A model generated the notes under the pieces. The model had not been told where the DNA came from, made no database searches, and saw nothing but the letters and a program-made list of their open reading frames with translations. A program made the position numbers and the translations under genes. Positions 42,029 to 51,609 of a DNA stretch of 64,000 nucleotides are shown here, piece by piece. Origin of the DNA: Streptomyces xanthochromogenes (lineage in GTDB: Bacteria > Actinomycetota > Actinomycetes > Streptomycetales > Streptomycetaceae); contig NZ_BMUZ01000017.1 of assembly GCF_014650455.1 (NCBI RefSeq), positions 62,001 through 126,000 on the forward strand, given 5' to 3'. Each line of letters opens with the position of its first letter. The first letter of the stretch is position 1.

Positions 42029-42922
42029 ATGAGTCTTACCGTTCCGTCGGCTCCGGTGGACATCGCGGAGCACTTTCCGTCGCTCGTGCCATATGCGCGG
42101 GCCGTCACGCTGCTGTACCCGCGCATCGGCAATCCCGGGCGGGAGGACAGCTCGCTCGGCGGACCGCTGCTGTGGCCCGCCGACGAGACCTGGCCCACCT
42201 GCGCTGCGACCGACCACTACAACCCCGCACGTGACTGCGCGGTCGTCGGACCCGTCCCCGTCGCCATGGCGCCCGTATTGCAGCTGTTCCGGCGCGATGT
42301 CCCCGCCCTCGCGTTCCCACCCGGCACCGACGTGCTCCAGGTTCTCTGGTGCCCGCTGGTCCACTCCGAGCACGACCAGTGGTCACCGGTGCCGGTGCTG
42401 CGATGGCGCTCAACGGTCGAGGTGCTGGCCGAGCCGCTGCTCGAACAGGCAACGCCGCCGTACGAGTTCGACGACGACTATGTGCCGCAGCCCTGCGTAG
42501 TGCACCCGACCGGGACCGTGGAGTACCCGAACTGGGACCTGCCTGCCGAGCTCCTGGAACGTGTGGGCGAGTGGAGCGCCGAGTTGGAGGAGACTGTCGG
42601 CATCTCCTACTTCGACGCTTTCACCACTCAGCAGAGCAAGGTAGGTGGCTACCCGGGCTGGATGCAGGAACCGGACTGGCCGGACTGCGCCTGTGGCATC
42701 CCGATGGAGCACCTTCTGACGATCTCGGCGAGTGAGTCGTGCGGCCGATGGCTTCCAGTGGAAGAGCGCACCAGGCCCGGGTCCGGCTGGGAAGTACGCG
42801 CCCACGGCGAGCACGAGGAGGAGGACAGCCACGGTATGGCCATGGGTGACTGCGGCGGCGTCTACGTCTTCCTCTGTCGCAGCTGCCCCGGCTGGCCCTC
42901 GGTCCACCGCTACGACTGCTGA
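42029..42922 (+). CDS. DUF1963-like (YwqG) protein
   Basis: 297 residues; ATG 42029 with GGAGGGG four bases upstream. Cytoplasmic. Features in order: LGGPLLWPADETWPTC near residue 45, a central region with paired short strands (LWCPLVHSEHDQWSPVPVLRW), SKVGGYPGWMQEPDWPDCACG (the GG-x-P-x-W-x-Q plus Cys pair typical of YwqG/DUF1963 proteins), LLTISASESCGRW, and GDCGGVYVFLCRSCPGWP at the end. The C-terminal CRSCP and ACG pairs could bind a metal. Function unknown; such genes often lie near polymorphic toxin loci, but none is seen here. Its 3' end overlaps the convergent gene by 13 bases. Confidence 0.8.
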   Translation: MSLTVPSAPVDIAEHFPSLVPYARAVTLLYPRIGNPGREDSSLGGPLLWPADETWPTCAATDHYNPARDCAVVGPVPVAMAPVLQLFRRDVPALAFPPGTDVLQVLWCPLVHSEHDQWSPVPVLRWRSTVEVLAEPLLEQATPPYEFDDDYVPQPCVVHPTGTVEYPNWDLPAELLERVGEWSAELEETVGISYFDAFTTQQSKVGGYPGWMQEPDWPDCACGIPMEHLLTISASESCGRWLPVEERTRPGSGWEVRAHGEHEEEDSHGMAMGDCGGVYVFLCRSCPGWPSVHRYDC

Positions 42923-43971
42923 GCCCACTGCGCTGCCCGAACCCCTCCCTGCTCGATCTCCTGCCGGGGCAATTGGATGCCGAGAGCGTCCTCCAGCGCG
43001 TGGAAGTACAGCTCGAACTCGCTGGTGAGTTCGGGGTGGTCCAATTCGGCGCGGCGTACGGCCCGGTTGAGGAAGTCGAGCTGACCGCCTCGGAAGTAGG
43101 GGGCGCGGCCACGCTTGTACCAGATCAGTTCCAGGATGCCCCAGTCGTCGTCGACGCGGCGGCCGTCGCGCATGTAGTCGAAGGTGTAGATGGCCTTCGC
43201 GGAGGTCGCACTCAGCTCCACCGTCTCGGTGACGCCGAGCCGGGCGAGCGCCTCGGGACCGGGCCCGTAGTCGGGGACCTCGTGGTACATCAGGTACGCC
43301 CAGCCGCCGGCATGGCCGAAGCAGCAGGTCTCCCAGCCGATGTCCCAGAAATCGCGGGTCCCGCCGTCCGCGCCACCCAGGTCCGCAAGGCGGGTTCCGG
43401 CGGCGATCTGTGCGGGGTCGGCCCCGTAGAGCAGGGCGATCTGTTCGGCACTGATGTTGTCGCCACGGAAGAAGGCGAGGTGAGTGTAGGGGTCCTGCTC
43501 GCGCCAGCCGCCGGCGATCCAGGCGAGGCCCTCCAGCGGGTCGCGCCCGCACGGCTGCAAGGGCGCCCCGGACTGCTCGGCGTCCACGCCGCCGCTGCGG
43601 AACCTGCCGCCCCAGGCAGGGTCGATACGGTCCAGCAACTCGGCCTGCCGGGCGACGAGTTCCGTCTCCTCACCATGGCCCGGGGACGTGGTGGTGTGCT
43701 CGGCGAGCCTTTGGACGGCCTCCTCTGCGACGAAGTACAACACCAGGTCCAAGTCCCGGGTGGCGAAGACCTCCCGGTAAGGCCCGATGTGGCCGCGTAC
43801 CATGCCGTCGTCGTCCAGGACCAGGAAGAGGGCCCCGTCCGGATCGCCGACGCGCTGTTCGTACTCGTCGGGCGAGGTGCCGATGAGCGGGAACAGCGCG
43901 TCGTCGAGCACGTCGGAGCCCACGACCACCTGGTGCCAGGCCTGCTTGAGTGTGTGTGCCGTTGTCTGCAT
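42910..43971 (-). CDS. Uncharacterised cytoplasmic protein, 353 residues
   Basis: ATG 43971 is the best start; the open frame extends to 44250 but with unlikely composition. No signal peptide. N-terminal part: AWHQVVVGSDVLDDALFPLIGTSPDEYEQRVG then GALFLVLDDDGMVRGHIGPYREVFA. Middle: LAFFRGDNISAEQIALLYGADPAQIAAGTRLADLGG followed by WETCCFGHAGGWAYLMYHEVPD, a pattern seen in proteins that compare a ward-like alpha/beta domain with a small ligand. C-terminal: a charged helix bundle. I cannot name the family. It converges with the DUF1963-like gene and overlaps it. Confidence 0.7.
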   Translation of the reverse strand: MQTTAHTLKQAWHQVVVGSDVLDDALFPLIGTSPDEYEQRVGDPDGALFLVLDDDGMVRGHIGPYREVFATRDLDLVLYFVAEEAVQRLAEHTTTSPGHGEETELVARQAELLDRIDPAWGGRFRSGGVDAEQSGAPLQPCGRDPLEGLAWIAGGWREQDPYTHLAFFRGDNISAEQIALLYGADPAQIAAGTRLADLGGADGGTRDFWDIGWETCCFGHAGGWAYLMYHEVPDYGPGPEALARLGVTETVELSATSAKAIYTFDYMRDGRRVDDDWGILELIWYKRGRAPYFRGGQLDFLNRAVRRAELDHPELTSEFELYFHALEDALGIQLPRQEIEQGGVRAAQWAQQS

Positions 43972-44638
43972 GGCCGTCAGTATGCGACCAGGCACTGACA
44001 CAGCGCCGCCGTCGACCGCCCCGCCGAGGCTCTTGATGGAGCTTGCGCAGATGGGGACTGGATCGCGCGTCGGCCTGTCCGTTGGTGTGATGGGACCGGG
44101 CTGGCGGGCTGCACTGTGGCACTCAGCTGACGCCTGGACGCCGGTTGGGCCGTAACCACCCCCGCGCAGACCAGGGAGACTTGCCATTCTCCTGTGCTGG
44201 AGGCCCCGTTCCGACCCCATCGCCAGGACTCTATACAGGGGCACTGACATCCATGGCGGTACCCACCCCGCCCTCGTCGTTCACTGGTCCAGACACAACT
44301 GCCTCTCCATCTGCGGGTGTTCAACGTCCTGGCCCGCGATCCCCCAGCCTGGGCGTCTCATCCGCGTGCCTGGCGCGAGACACGCTCGGCCGCCCTCCGC
44401 CGGACGCCGGCTCCGGTCGACGCCGGGACGGCCCGGCACCCGCGATGGGGATATCCCCACCCCCGAAGCGGTGGTGCGCCGTATGGGCAAAGGCGGCCGC
44501 AAACGGCGATCGTGACGTAACACGTCCACACACGTCCACACCTGTCCACCGCTCATCGGCGGCGACAGCGTTCGACAGGGATCGGCTCCACTGCCCGACG
44601 CTCCGGAGGACTGTCGAACCGACCACGAAGGGGGAACC
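43972..44638. other. Divergent intergenic region with a 10-bp repeat
   Basis: About 670 bases with no supported gene between the uncharacterised protein and the M20 hydrolase. Near the hydrolase, at 44521-44550, three head-to-tail decamers (CACGTCCACA twice, CCTGTCCACC once) lie about 90-120 bases upstream of its GTG. Their position fits a regulator-binding array. The rest shows nothing. Confidence 0.5.
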
Positions 44639-45916
44639 GTGAAGCGTCCCGAGGACCAAGCTCTGGCGCGCCGTACGGTGCTGGCCATATCGGCGACGGC
44701 CGGGGCGGCGATGGTGTGGGGTGCCGCCGGGCGAGCCGCCGCCCATGGACGGAAGGGGCCGGTGGATCAAGGTGCGGTGGACGTCGAGGCGGCGCGACTG
44801 GAGCGGAAGCTGATCGAGCTGCGGCGGGACGTCCATCGACGCCCCGAGATGCCGGGGCAGGAGGAGCACACCGCCGGTGTGGTGGCCGGACAGCTGCGCG
44901 CGGCCGGGCTTGCGGTCACCACCCAGGTGGGAGGCCACGGCGTTGTGGGGGTGCTGCGGGGTTCGTCTCCCGGCCGGACCGTCGCGTACCGGGCGGACAT
45001 GGACGCGGTGCCGCCGAAGGACATCGTCGGGGGCGGTCCGGCGTCGGCCCACGTCTGCGGGCACGACGTGCACACCATGGTGGCCATCGGCGTCGCGCAA
45101 GTTCTGGCACGGCTGCGGGAGCAACTGAGCGGGACGGTGGTGTTCCTCTTCCAGCCCGCGGAGGAGACCCTGACCGGGGCTCGCGCACTGATCGACACTG
45201 GAGTGCTGGAGCTCACCGGCGTGGAGGAGATCCACGCGCTGCACTGCGGGCCGTTCCCGGTCGGCCAGTTCGCCGTCACCCCCGGGTTCGGTCTGCCGGG
45301 TCTGGACACGGCGGAGGTGACCCTCGCGGGGCCGGATGCGCCCGATGCCGCACGGCGACTGGCTGCCGCGATCAGTGCGCTCGCCACGGTGACACCGCCG
45401 CAGACACCGGCTGACCTGGAGCGGATGATCTCCGACGCCCAGGTACCCGATGGGCCACTGGCCCGGTTCGTGACCGTCCGGGCCAGGGCGCAGGAAGCCG
45501 AGGTGAGCGTGTCCTACCGCTCCTGGCCGCAGGAGCGGTACACAGCCGTACGCCAGGACATCCGCCGCCTGGTCGCTTCTTTCCCGGGGGCCCCGGTGCA
45601 CTTTCCCACCGAGCCGTTCCCCGCCATGGTCTGTCCCGAAGGTGACGCCGACGCGCTGGCCCGCCACCTCCGCCGCACGCGGGGCCGCGATGCGGTTGCC
45701 GTGCTCCACGCCGCGTTCCCTCCGTTCAGCGGCGAGGACTTCGCCCTCTACCTGGACCGCATGCCCGGTACGTTCACGTTCCTCGGCGTCCACACCCCTG
45801 GCGCGCCCATCACCAGTGCCTACCCGCACTACCCCGACTTCGGCCCGGACGAGCGCGCGATCGGCATCGGCGTACGGGCGATGGCGGGGTGGGTCGCCAA
45901 GCGGGCCTGCGCATAG
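44639..45916 (+). CDS. Tat-exported M20-family amidohydrolase
   Basis: 425 residues; GTG 44639 with AAGGGGG five bases upstream. The twin-arginine signal ARRTVLAISATAGAAMVWGAA suggests Tat export of a folded metalloenzyme. The catalytic domain has the M20/M28 binuclear metal pattern: YRADMDAVP, HVCGHDVHTMVAIG (His, Cys, His), QPAEETLTGA (Glu pair), and a C-terminal PPFSGEDFALYLDRMPG with the last His in TSAYPHYPDF. This is the aminoacylase/hippurate hydrolase group that removes acyl groups from N-acyl amino acids. Export is unusual but known in Streptomyces. Monocistronic. Confidence 0.92.
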   Translation: MKRPEDQALARRTVLAISATAGAAMVWGAAGRAAAHGRKGPVDQGAVDVEAARLERKLIELRRDVHRRPEMPGQEEHTAGVVAGQLRAAGLAVTTQVGGHGVVGVLRGSSPGRTVAYRADMDAVPPKDIVGGGPASAHVCGHDVHTMVAIGVAQVLARLREQLSGTVVFLFQPAEETLTGARALIDTGVLELTGVEEIHALHCGPFPVGQFAVTPGFGLPGLDTAEVTLAGPDAPDAARRLAAAISALATVTPPQTPADLERMISDAQVPDGPLARFVTVRARAQEAEVSVSYRSWPQERYTAVRQDIRRLVASFPGAPVHFPTEPFPAMVCPEGDADALARHLRRTRGRDAVAVLHAAFPPFSGEDFALYLDRMPGTFTFLGVHTPGAPITSAYPHYPDFGPDERAIGIGVRAMAGWVAKRACA

Positions 45917-46063
45917 GTAATTTGACGATCCGTTAGTTCACCATGGGCCGCGACGAACTGTTCACCGGCTGCGGCATCCGATCGGCCGGCCGACAGCGAG
46001 CCCTGCCGAGGTGATCACCGCAGCACCCGGCAGACCGTGCCGCGCGCAACCGCCCTGGCCTGC

Positions 46064-46591
46064 CTACAAGTGGTCCCCTCTGCCTGCCGGTTTCGGCGGA
46101 TGCGTTCCGCCGCCGTCCTTGATGTCCTGCTGGCAGGTACGTCGGTCGTAGGACTGGTCGTTGGGGAGCAGTAGCACGTCGGCAACCTGCTCAGGGTGCT
46201 CGACGGTGAGCCAGTCGTCGCCCGTGAGGGCTCCGTTCGGCCCGGACCACGCCCCGGACGAATAGACCGTCCGACAGCCCAGTGCCACGCGTTCCTTGTC
46301 GACGGCGCAGGCATCCACCGCGGGGCCCGATGCCGGGTCGGCGCCGTCGAAACGGTAGTGGAAATGGACCTTGTCGCCTTCGGAAGGCACCTGCGGGTGG
46401 GGTTCGAGGCGCCAGTCGACGACCTCGGTGGTGACGCCGATCCGCCGCCCGGACGAGTTCTCGATCTGCACCCTGGTACCGGCCTCGCCACGCTTCGCCC
46501 TCGTGTCGGTGCAGCCCCAGGAGGAGCATCCGGACAGGGCGACGATCATCAGGGTCAACGAGGCAGCGGCTGGTACCCGTGCGGGGAACAC
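46064..46591 (-). CDS. Putative lipoprotein, 175 residues
   Basis: GTG 46591 has GGAGG nine bases upstream; the longer frame back to 47155 overlaps the kinase gene and is rejected. The signal peptide ends in the lipobox ALSGC, giving an acylated Cys. The mature domain is beta-rich: TRVQIENSSGRRIGVTTEVVDWRL, VHFHYRFDGADP, GCRTVYSSGAW and WLTVEHPEQVADVLLLPND. Cysteines at WGCTD, DACAVD, LGCRT and RTCQQD could form two disulfides. No family recognised. Divergent from the kinase pair, so both may share control. Confidence 0.82.
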   Translation of the reverse strand: MFPARVPAAASLTLMIVALSGCSSWGCTDTRAKRGEAGTRVQIENSSGRRIGVTTEVVDWRLEPHPQVPSEGDKVHFHYRFDGADPASGPAVDACAVDKERVALGCRTVYSSGAWSGPNGALTGDDWLTVEHPEQVADVLLLPNDQSYDRRTCQQDIKDGGGTHPPKPAGRGDHL

Positions 46592-46844
46592 TGGGATTGA
46601 CCTCCGGTCGGGGTGGGGCGCAGCAGTGTATCCGGGACCCGGCAGGCACCGTTGGCGGCGTTGGCCGCGGGCGGCCGATGCCGGTCGGCCCGGTATGCGT
46701 CGGACTTGCGAATTGACCCTGGCGGTGCGGGAGTTGACCGTGCCCGGCGCGGAACCGATTCGCGGAAGGGGGCGTCCCTCTTCTCGCCTGTGGGCATCGT
46801 GGTATCCGAGACAGAGCGCGAGACGCACGGGAGGGATGTCAGGC

Positions 46845-49274
46845 ATGGGAAGCGTGGGAGGACGGGATCCGGGGCCGGTTCGGCAGGCGCACCCCGCAGA
46901 CGTGTCCGCCGCCTCCGCCGAGACCGTCGTGCTGCCCGCGACCATCGGCCCGTACGTGGTGATGCGCCCGCTCGGCGGTGGCGGGATGGGCGTGGTGTCC
47001 CTGTGCCGGGCCGCGTCCGGGCGTCTGGTGGCGGTCAAGCAGGTGCGGGAGGAGTACGCCGACGATCCGGCGTTCCGCAGCCGCTTCCGCCGGGAGGTGG
47101 CGGCCGCCCGCAGGGTCAGCGGCGTGTACACGGTGTCCATCGTGGATGCGGACACCGAGGGGCACCGGCCGTGGGTGGCCAGTACCTACATTGCCGGGCC
47201 GACGCTCGACCAGGCGGTGCGCGTCTGCGGCTCCTTCCAGGAGCCGGCCCTGCGGGCGCTCGGGACGGGGCTCGCCGAGGCTTTGGGGGCCGTTCACGGT
47301 GTGGGCCTCGTGCATCGCGATCTCAAGCCGCAGAACGTACTGCTCGCCGGTGACGGGCCGCGCGTCATCGATTTCGGGATCAGCAAGGCGCTGGACGAGA
47401 CCCGTATGACGGGTACCGGCACGGTGATCGGCTCGCCCGCCTTCATGGCGCCCGAGCAGATCACGTCGTCGCACGATGTCGGCCCGGCGGGCGACGTCTT
47501 CGCGCTCGCCGGGCTGCTCGTCTACGCGGCTTGTGGGGAAGGGCCGTTCGGGACGGCCGACGAGGGGGCGCTGCACCGGGTGATGACGGCCGAGCCCGAT
47601 CTGTCCGGTGTGCCCTACTCGCTGCATCCGCTGTTGCAGCGCTGCCTGGACAAGACCCCGTCCCGGCGGCCCGCGCTGGACGAGGTGCTCGCCGCTCTCG
47701 CCCCCACCGACCCGGCGGACCTGTTGATCCCGGCGCTGCGCGAGGACTTGGCGGTGCGTGCCCGCGACGCCGAGCTGATGGCCGTGGCGCCGCCACCGCC
47801 CGCCATGGTGCCCGGTGGGGTCGGTCGCGGGCCGCGGCTGAGCCGACGCCGGGTGTTGATCGGCGGGCTCGGAGCCTTGGTCGCACTCGGCGCGGGCGGA
47901 GCGGCGATCGCCTTCAGAAGCAGCGACGGGAAGGACGGCCGGAGCACCGCGGACAGCGGGAAGCCGCTCGGGAAGACGATCCGTACCGTCGAACTCACCG
48001 ACCCGCCCGCGCCGTTGTGGACGAAGCCGGGACCCGCCAACTCCGTCCTGCCCGACCTGCGGGCCTTCGGCTCGGTCGCGGTCCTGCGTGACTCGGCCTA
48101 TACAGCGGCGTTCGACGCCACCACCGGTACCGTCCGCTGGAACCATGGCATCGGGTTGAACGACCAGTTGGCGCCGGGCAGCAGTGACCCCTTCACGCTC
48201 AAGGAAACCGTCGTCGGTCTCACCGACAGCGCGGTGCTCGTGTCGCGACTCGGCTTCGATTCGACCGTCCTGCGGTACGAGGTGGCAACCGTGGACCCCG
48301 GTACTGCCCGGACACGGTCCAAGAGCACGGTCCTGCCCCCGTCCGTCACCCCTGCCTCGCTGCTGGCTTCCTCCGACGACACCGTCTACTGCCTGGGCAA
48401 CACCGTGAGCGGAGACCTGCTTCACCCGACCCCAGGGGCCACCCCCGGCTACCAGGTCGGCCAGGCCGTCGTCGCCATCGGGCTTGCCGCGGGCGGCATC
48501 CGCTGGCAGAAGCCGTTCGGCGCCGGCGCCGCCGTGGGCACGACCCGCTACGCCGCCGACCGAGGCGGCTTCTACTACACGGAGGACACGCCCAAGGGCC
48601 TCACGGTGCACGCACTCGACGCGGCGCGCGGCGCTTCACGCTGGTCCGTCGAGGTGCCCGCCGACCCTGACGGCAGCCTGCCGGACTACATGCAGAACGC
48701 CGGCTCGGGCGCCGCGTCGGCGCTCACGGTGGCCGACGACGTGCTGATCACGCTCAACCTCAAGGGCGGCATGACCGCGTACGACACGGCGAACGGGCAT
48801 CGCCGCTGGGCGGTTCCGGTCACTGCCGGAACCCCGCCGGTCGTGGTGGGGAGCCTCGTTCTCACCAACACCACGAGCGGCGTGTACGCAGTCGACCTGC
48901 GCACCGGCGACGTCAAGTGGCACATCGAGAGCCCCGTCCAGCTGTCTCCCTTCAGCTTCCTCGGCCGCACCATCGCCGCCTCGGAACAGGTGACCGCCGT
49001 ACTGTTCAGCACCATCAGGGTCAACGGCGACGGCTCCACCTCCAGCGGGACCGGCGGCTGCCTCGTACTGCGCACCTCGGACGGCAAGCAACTGTGGGCC
49101 CTGCGGGAGAATGCGGGCTCGTCCGGCGTGCCCGCGCCGTCCACCGCCCCCTCGCCGTCCGGCATCGGCGGCACGTCCAAGGGGTTCGGCATGTGGAGCG
49201 TGGCGGTGGCGGGCAGCACCGTGTTCCTCAGCGGTGGTGGCCGCGTCCGTGCGTACCGGACGGACGCCGGGTGA
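46845..49274 (+). CDS. Membrane Ser/Thr protein kinase with extracellular PQQ-type beta-propeller
   Basis: 809 residues. ATG 46845 with GGAGGG nine bases upstream is preferred to ATG 46836, which abuts that site. Kinase domain about 30-295: GGGGMGVV (P-loop), AVKQVREEY (Lys), HRDLKPQNVLL, DFGISKAL, FMAPEQI. A single helix RRRVLIGGLGALVALGAGGAAIAF near 335-358 crosses the membrane. Then follow about 430 residues of PQQ/pyrrolo-quinoline-type repeats (AFDATTGTVRWNHG, GGIRWQKPFGAG, ARGASRWSVEVP, ANGHRRWAVPV, RTGDVKWHIES, SDGKQLWALRE) forming an outer propeller sensor. It probably senses a wall or nutrient ligand and phosphorylates cytoplasmic targets. The next kinase gene is coupled by GTGA. Confidence 0.93.
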   Translation: MGSVGGRDPGPVRQAHPADVSAASAETVVLPATIGPYVVMRPLGGGGMGVVSLCRAASGRLVAVKQVREEYADDPAFRSRFRREVAAARRVSGVYTVSIVDADTEGHRPWVASTYIAGPTLDQAVRVCGSFQEPALRALGTGLAEALGAVHGVGLVHRDLKPQNVLLAGDGPRVIDFGISKALDETRMTGTGTVIGSPAFMAPEQITSSHDVGPAGDVFALAGLLVYAACGEGPFGTADEGALHRVMTAEPDLSGVPYSLHPLLQRCLDKTPSRRPALDEVLAALAPTDPADLLIPALREDLAVRARDAELMAVAPPPPAMVPGGVGRGPRLSRRRVLIGGLGALVALGAGGAAIAFRSSDGKDGRSTADSGKPLGKTIRTVELTDPPAPLWTKPGPANSVLPDLRAFGSVAVLRDSAYTAAFDATTGTVRWNHGIGLNDQLAPGSSDPFTLKETVVGLTDSAVLVSRLGFDSTVLRYEVATVDPGTARTRSKSTVLPPSVTPASLLASSDDTVYCLGNTVSGDLLHPTPGATPGYQVGQAVVAIGLAAGGIRWQKPFGAGAAVGTTRYAADRGGFYYTEDTPKGLTVHALDAARGASRWSVEVPADPDGSLPDYMQNAGSGAASALTVADDVLITLNLKGGMTAYDTANGHRRWAVPVTAGTPPVVVGSLVLTNTTSGVYAVDLRTGDVKWHIESPVQLSPFSFLGRTIAASEQVTAVLFSTIRVNGDGSTSSGTGGCLVLRTSDGKQLWALRENAGSSGVPAPSTAPSPSGIGGTSKGFGMWSVAVAGSTVFLSGGGRVRAYRTDAG

Positions 49275-51499
49275 CTGTGCCCGTCTCGGCCGCGTCCCCG
49301 GCGATGCCACCGGAGGCGCCCCTCCCGGCCACCGTGGGCCCGTACCGGGTGATCCGGCTGCTCGGCTCCGGCGGCATGGGCCGGGTCTATCTCGCCGCGA
49401 CCAGAGCGGGGCGCCCGGTGGCGGTGAAGGTCGTACGGGACGCCTATGCGCAGGACCGGCACTTCCGCGAGCGCTTCCGGGCCGAGACGGAGGCCGCGCT
49501 CAAAGTCAGCGGTGCCTTCACCGCGCCCGTCCTCGCCGCGGACCCCGACGCGGCACAGCCCTGGCTCGCCACCGCGTACCTGCCCGCGCCATCGCTCAGC
49601 GACGCCGTCGCCGCGCACGGGGCGATGCCCGAACCGACCGTGCGCACGCTGGCAGCGGGGCTCGCCGACGCGCTCGCGGCGATCCACGCGGCAGGCGTCG
49701 TACACCGTGACCTGAAGCCGTCCAACATCCTTCTGGCGGACGACGGGCCCCGGGTCATCGACTTCGGCATCGCCCGCGCCGTGGAGGGTGCGGGCCTCAC
49801 CGGCACCGGACAAATCGTCGGCACTGCCGGATACATGCCGCCGGAACAGATCAACGGACGCACCAGCACCGCTGCCGGGGACGTGTTCTCGCTCGGCGCC
49901 ACCCTCGCCTTCGCCGCCAGTGGCCGCGGCGCGTTCGGCGCGACCGGCCTGCACATCCTCCTGTACCGGACGGTGCACGAGGAGCCCGATCTGGCGGACG
50001 TACCGGAAGGCCTGCGCGATGCGATCGCCGCGTGCCTGGTCAAGGAGCCGTGGCAGCGGCCCCAAGTGCCCGAACTTGGCGCCCTGTTCGGCGCCCCGGC
50101 TCTTCCGAGCACCGGCTGGCTGCCGGAGCGCGTGGAGCGGGACCGGCGGCGGCGCGAGGCCACGGTCCGGGAGGAGCTCGAACGTGCGCGGGCCCCTCGG
50201 TGGTGGGGTCGGCGGCGCGTGCTCGCGGCCGCGGGTGGCGGGCTCGCCGCCGCGGCCGTCGGCGCCTGGTACCTCGCCGGCGGTGCCGGGTCCGGGGCTC
50301 GGCCGAAGCCGCCTCGCGTCCTGTGGCAGTCCCCACTCCCCGAGGGATTCGCCCATGTGTCGACGACCGTGAGTGGGCGTCTCCTTGCCTGCGCGGAGAG
50401 CGGGGCCGGAGCGGCCGTCCTCGACCCGGACTCGGGCAAGGTCCTCTGGAAGAAGCCCCCTTACGGCTCCGCACCCACGGCGACGGACGAACACACCGTG
50501 TACGCAATCGAGTTGGACGGAGCCGTGCACGCCCGCGACGCGCTGTCCGGCGACAGGCAGCACTGGCGGTTCGCCCCGCCGGGCGACAGCAGCCCCGAGA
50601 GTACGGACCTGGCCGTGGCGGCGGGTGAGGCGGGATGGGCGTACGTCACGTCGGTCCTGACCGGTGACCTGTACGCCGTGGACGAGACAGGCCGGCAGCG
50701 GTGGCACCGCCCCGCCCCGCGCACCACGGTGTACCCGCGCGGCGGGGTGCTCCTGTGCGTGACCCGCACCAGCGGTGGGGGCTGCACGGTACAGGCCCTT
50801 GACGCGCGATCCGGCAAGGACCTGTGGCGCTTTCCCGCGGACGTCTTCGGCATCGGCAGCACCCCGGGCGACCGCGTCGCGGTGGCGCTGCGTCGCGACA
50901 CCGCCGAACTGACCGCCTTGCGCCTGTCCGACGGCCGCCCGCTGTGGCGGGTGCCGAGCGGCCTCGCCTCCGCCGACGCCGTTCAGGGCGAGACCCTCGC
51001 GGCGTCGACGCAGCTCAGTCCCGACGGCAAGAAGGTCCTGCTCCAACAGAGCCTGAACAAGGGCCCGTTCGCGGTTCTCGACGCGAACTCCGGCACGGTG
51101 CTGTGGCGTGGGCACCCGACGACCGGACAGCGGCTGACGCCGTTCGACGACACCCTCTTCACCACCGCGGCGCCGCCGGGCATCGACATCAGCGCAGGGC
51201 ACGGCCCGCTCACGGAGTACGACCTGCGCACGGGCGAGCGCCGCTGGGTCACCGCGGATCTGGGCAAGGGGCTGGCCATGGTTCTCGACGCGCGGGCGGA
51301 CCTTGTGCTGCTCGGCGTCGCGGGCGGCGCGCACCCAGGGCTCTACGCCTACGCGCGGGCCGACGGCGGCCGGATCTGGAGCCGCCCGTACCAGGGTGGC
51401 GCCCCCTCCCCCGCACCCTGGACGTCGACGACCGCGGGATCTCGTACCTATGTCTGCGACGGCACGACGGTCACGGCCCTCGCGTTCGGCGCGGGATAG
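49271..51499 (+). CDS. Second membrane Ser/Thr protein kinase with PQQ-type beta-propeller
   Basis: 742 residues; GTG 49271 overlaps the upstream stop. Same architecture as the preceding kinase: GSGGMGRVY, VAVKVVRDAY, HRDLKPSNILL, DFGIARAV, YMPPEQI, then the membrane helix RRRVLAAAGGGLAAAAVGAWYLAG near 320-343 and about 400 residues of propeller repeats (DSGKVLWKKPP, GDRQHWRFAPP, TGRQRWHRPAP, SGKDLWRFPAD, SDGRPLWRVPS, TGERRWVTAD). The pair probably arose by tandem duplication and then diverged. The two kinases may form hetero-oligomers or act in series. Monocistronic with the first one; no phosphatase or FHA gene is adjacent. Confidence 0.93.
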   Translation: MTVPVSAASPAMPPEAPLPATVGPYRVIRLLGSGGMGRVYLAATRAGRPVAVKVVRDAYAQDRHFRERFRAETEAALKVSGAFTAPVLAADPDAAQPWLATAYLPAPSLSDAVAAHGAMPEPTVRTLAAGLADALAAIHAAGVVHRDLKPSNILLADDGPRVIDFGIARAVEGAGLTGTGQIVGTAGYMPPEQINGRTSTAAGDVFSLGATLAFAASGRGAFGATGLHILLYRTVHEEPDLADVPEGLRDAIAACLVKEPWQRPQVPELGALFGAPALPSTGWLPERVERDRRRREATVREELERARAPRWWGRRRVLAAAGGGLAAAAVGAWYLAGGAGSGARPKPPRVLWQSPLPEGFAHVSTTVSGRLLACAESGAGAAVLDPDSGKVLWKKPPYGSAPTATDEHTVYAIELDGAVHARDALSGDRQHWRFAPPGDSSPESTDLAVAAGEAGWAYVTSVLTGDLYAVDETGRQRWHRPAPRTTVYPRGGVLLCVTRTSGGGCTVQALDARSGKDLWRFPADVFGIGSTPGDRVAVALRRDTAELTALRLSDGRPLWRVPSGLASADAVQGETLAASTQLSPDGKKVLLQQSLNKGPFAVLDANSGTVLWRGHPTTGQRLTPFDDTLFTTAAPPGIDISAGHGPLTEYDLRTGERRWVTADLGKGLAMVLDARADLVLLGVAGGAHPGLYAYARADGGRIWSRPYQGGAPSPAPWTSTTAGSRTYVCDGTTVTALAFGAG

Positions 51500-51609
51500 G
51501 GACCGGAGCGGCTCGCATCGCCGATCGCTCTCCGTGGCCGGCCGGGCCGGAGGACATGGCCATTCGGCGGCCGCCGGCGCATTGCGGCAACCGGTCCGGC
51601 GCCCCTGCA

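Noticed and set aside
44145..44642. 165-codon ORF upstream of the M20 hydrolase
   Set aside because: Ser/Pro/Thr-rich, no ribosome binding site, overlaps the repeat array and the hydrolase start.
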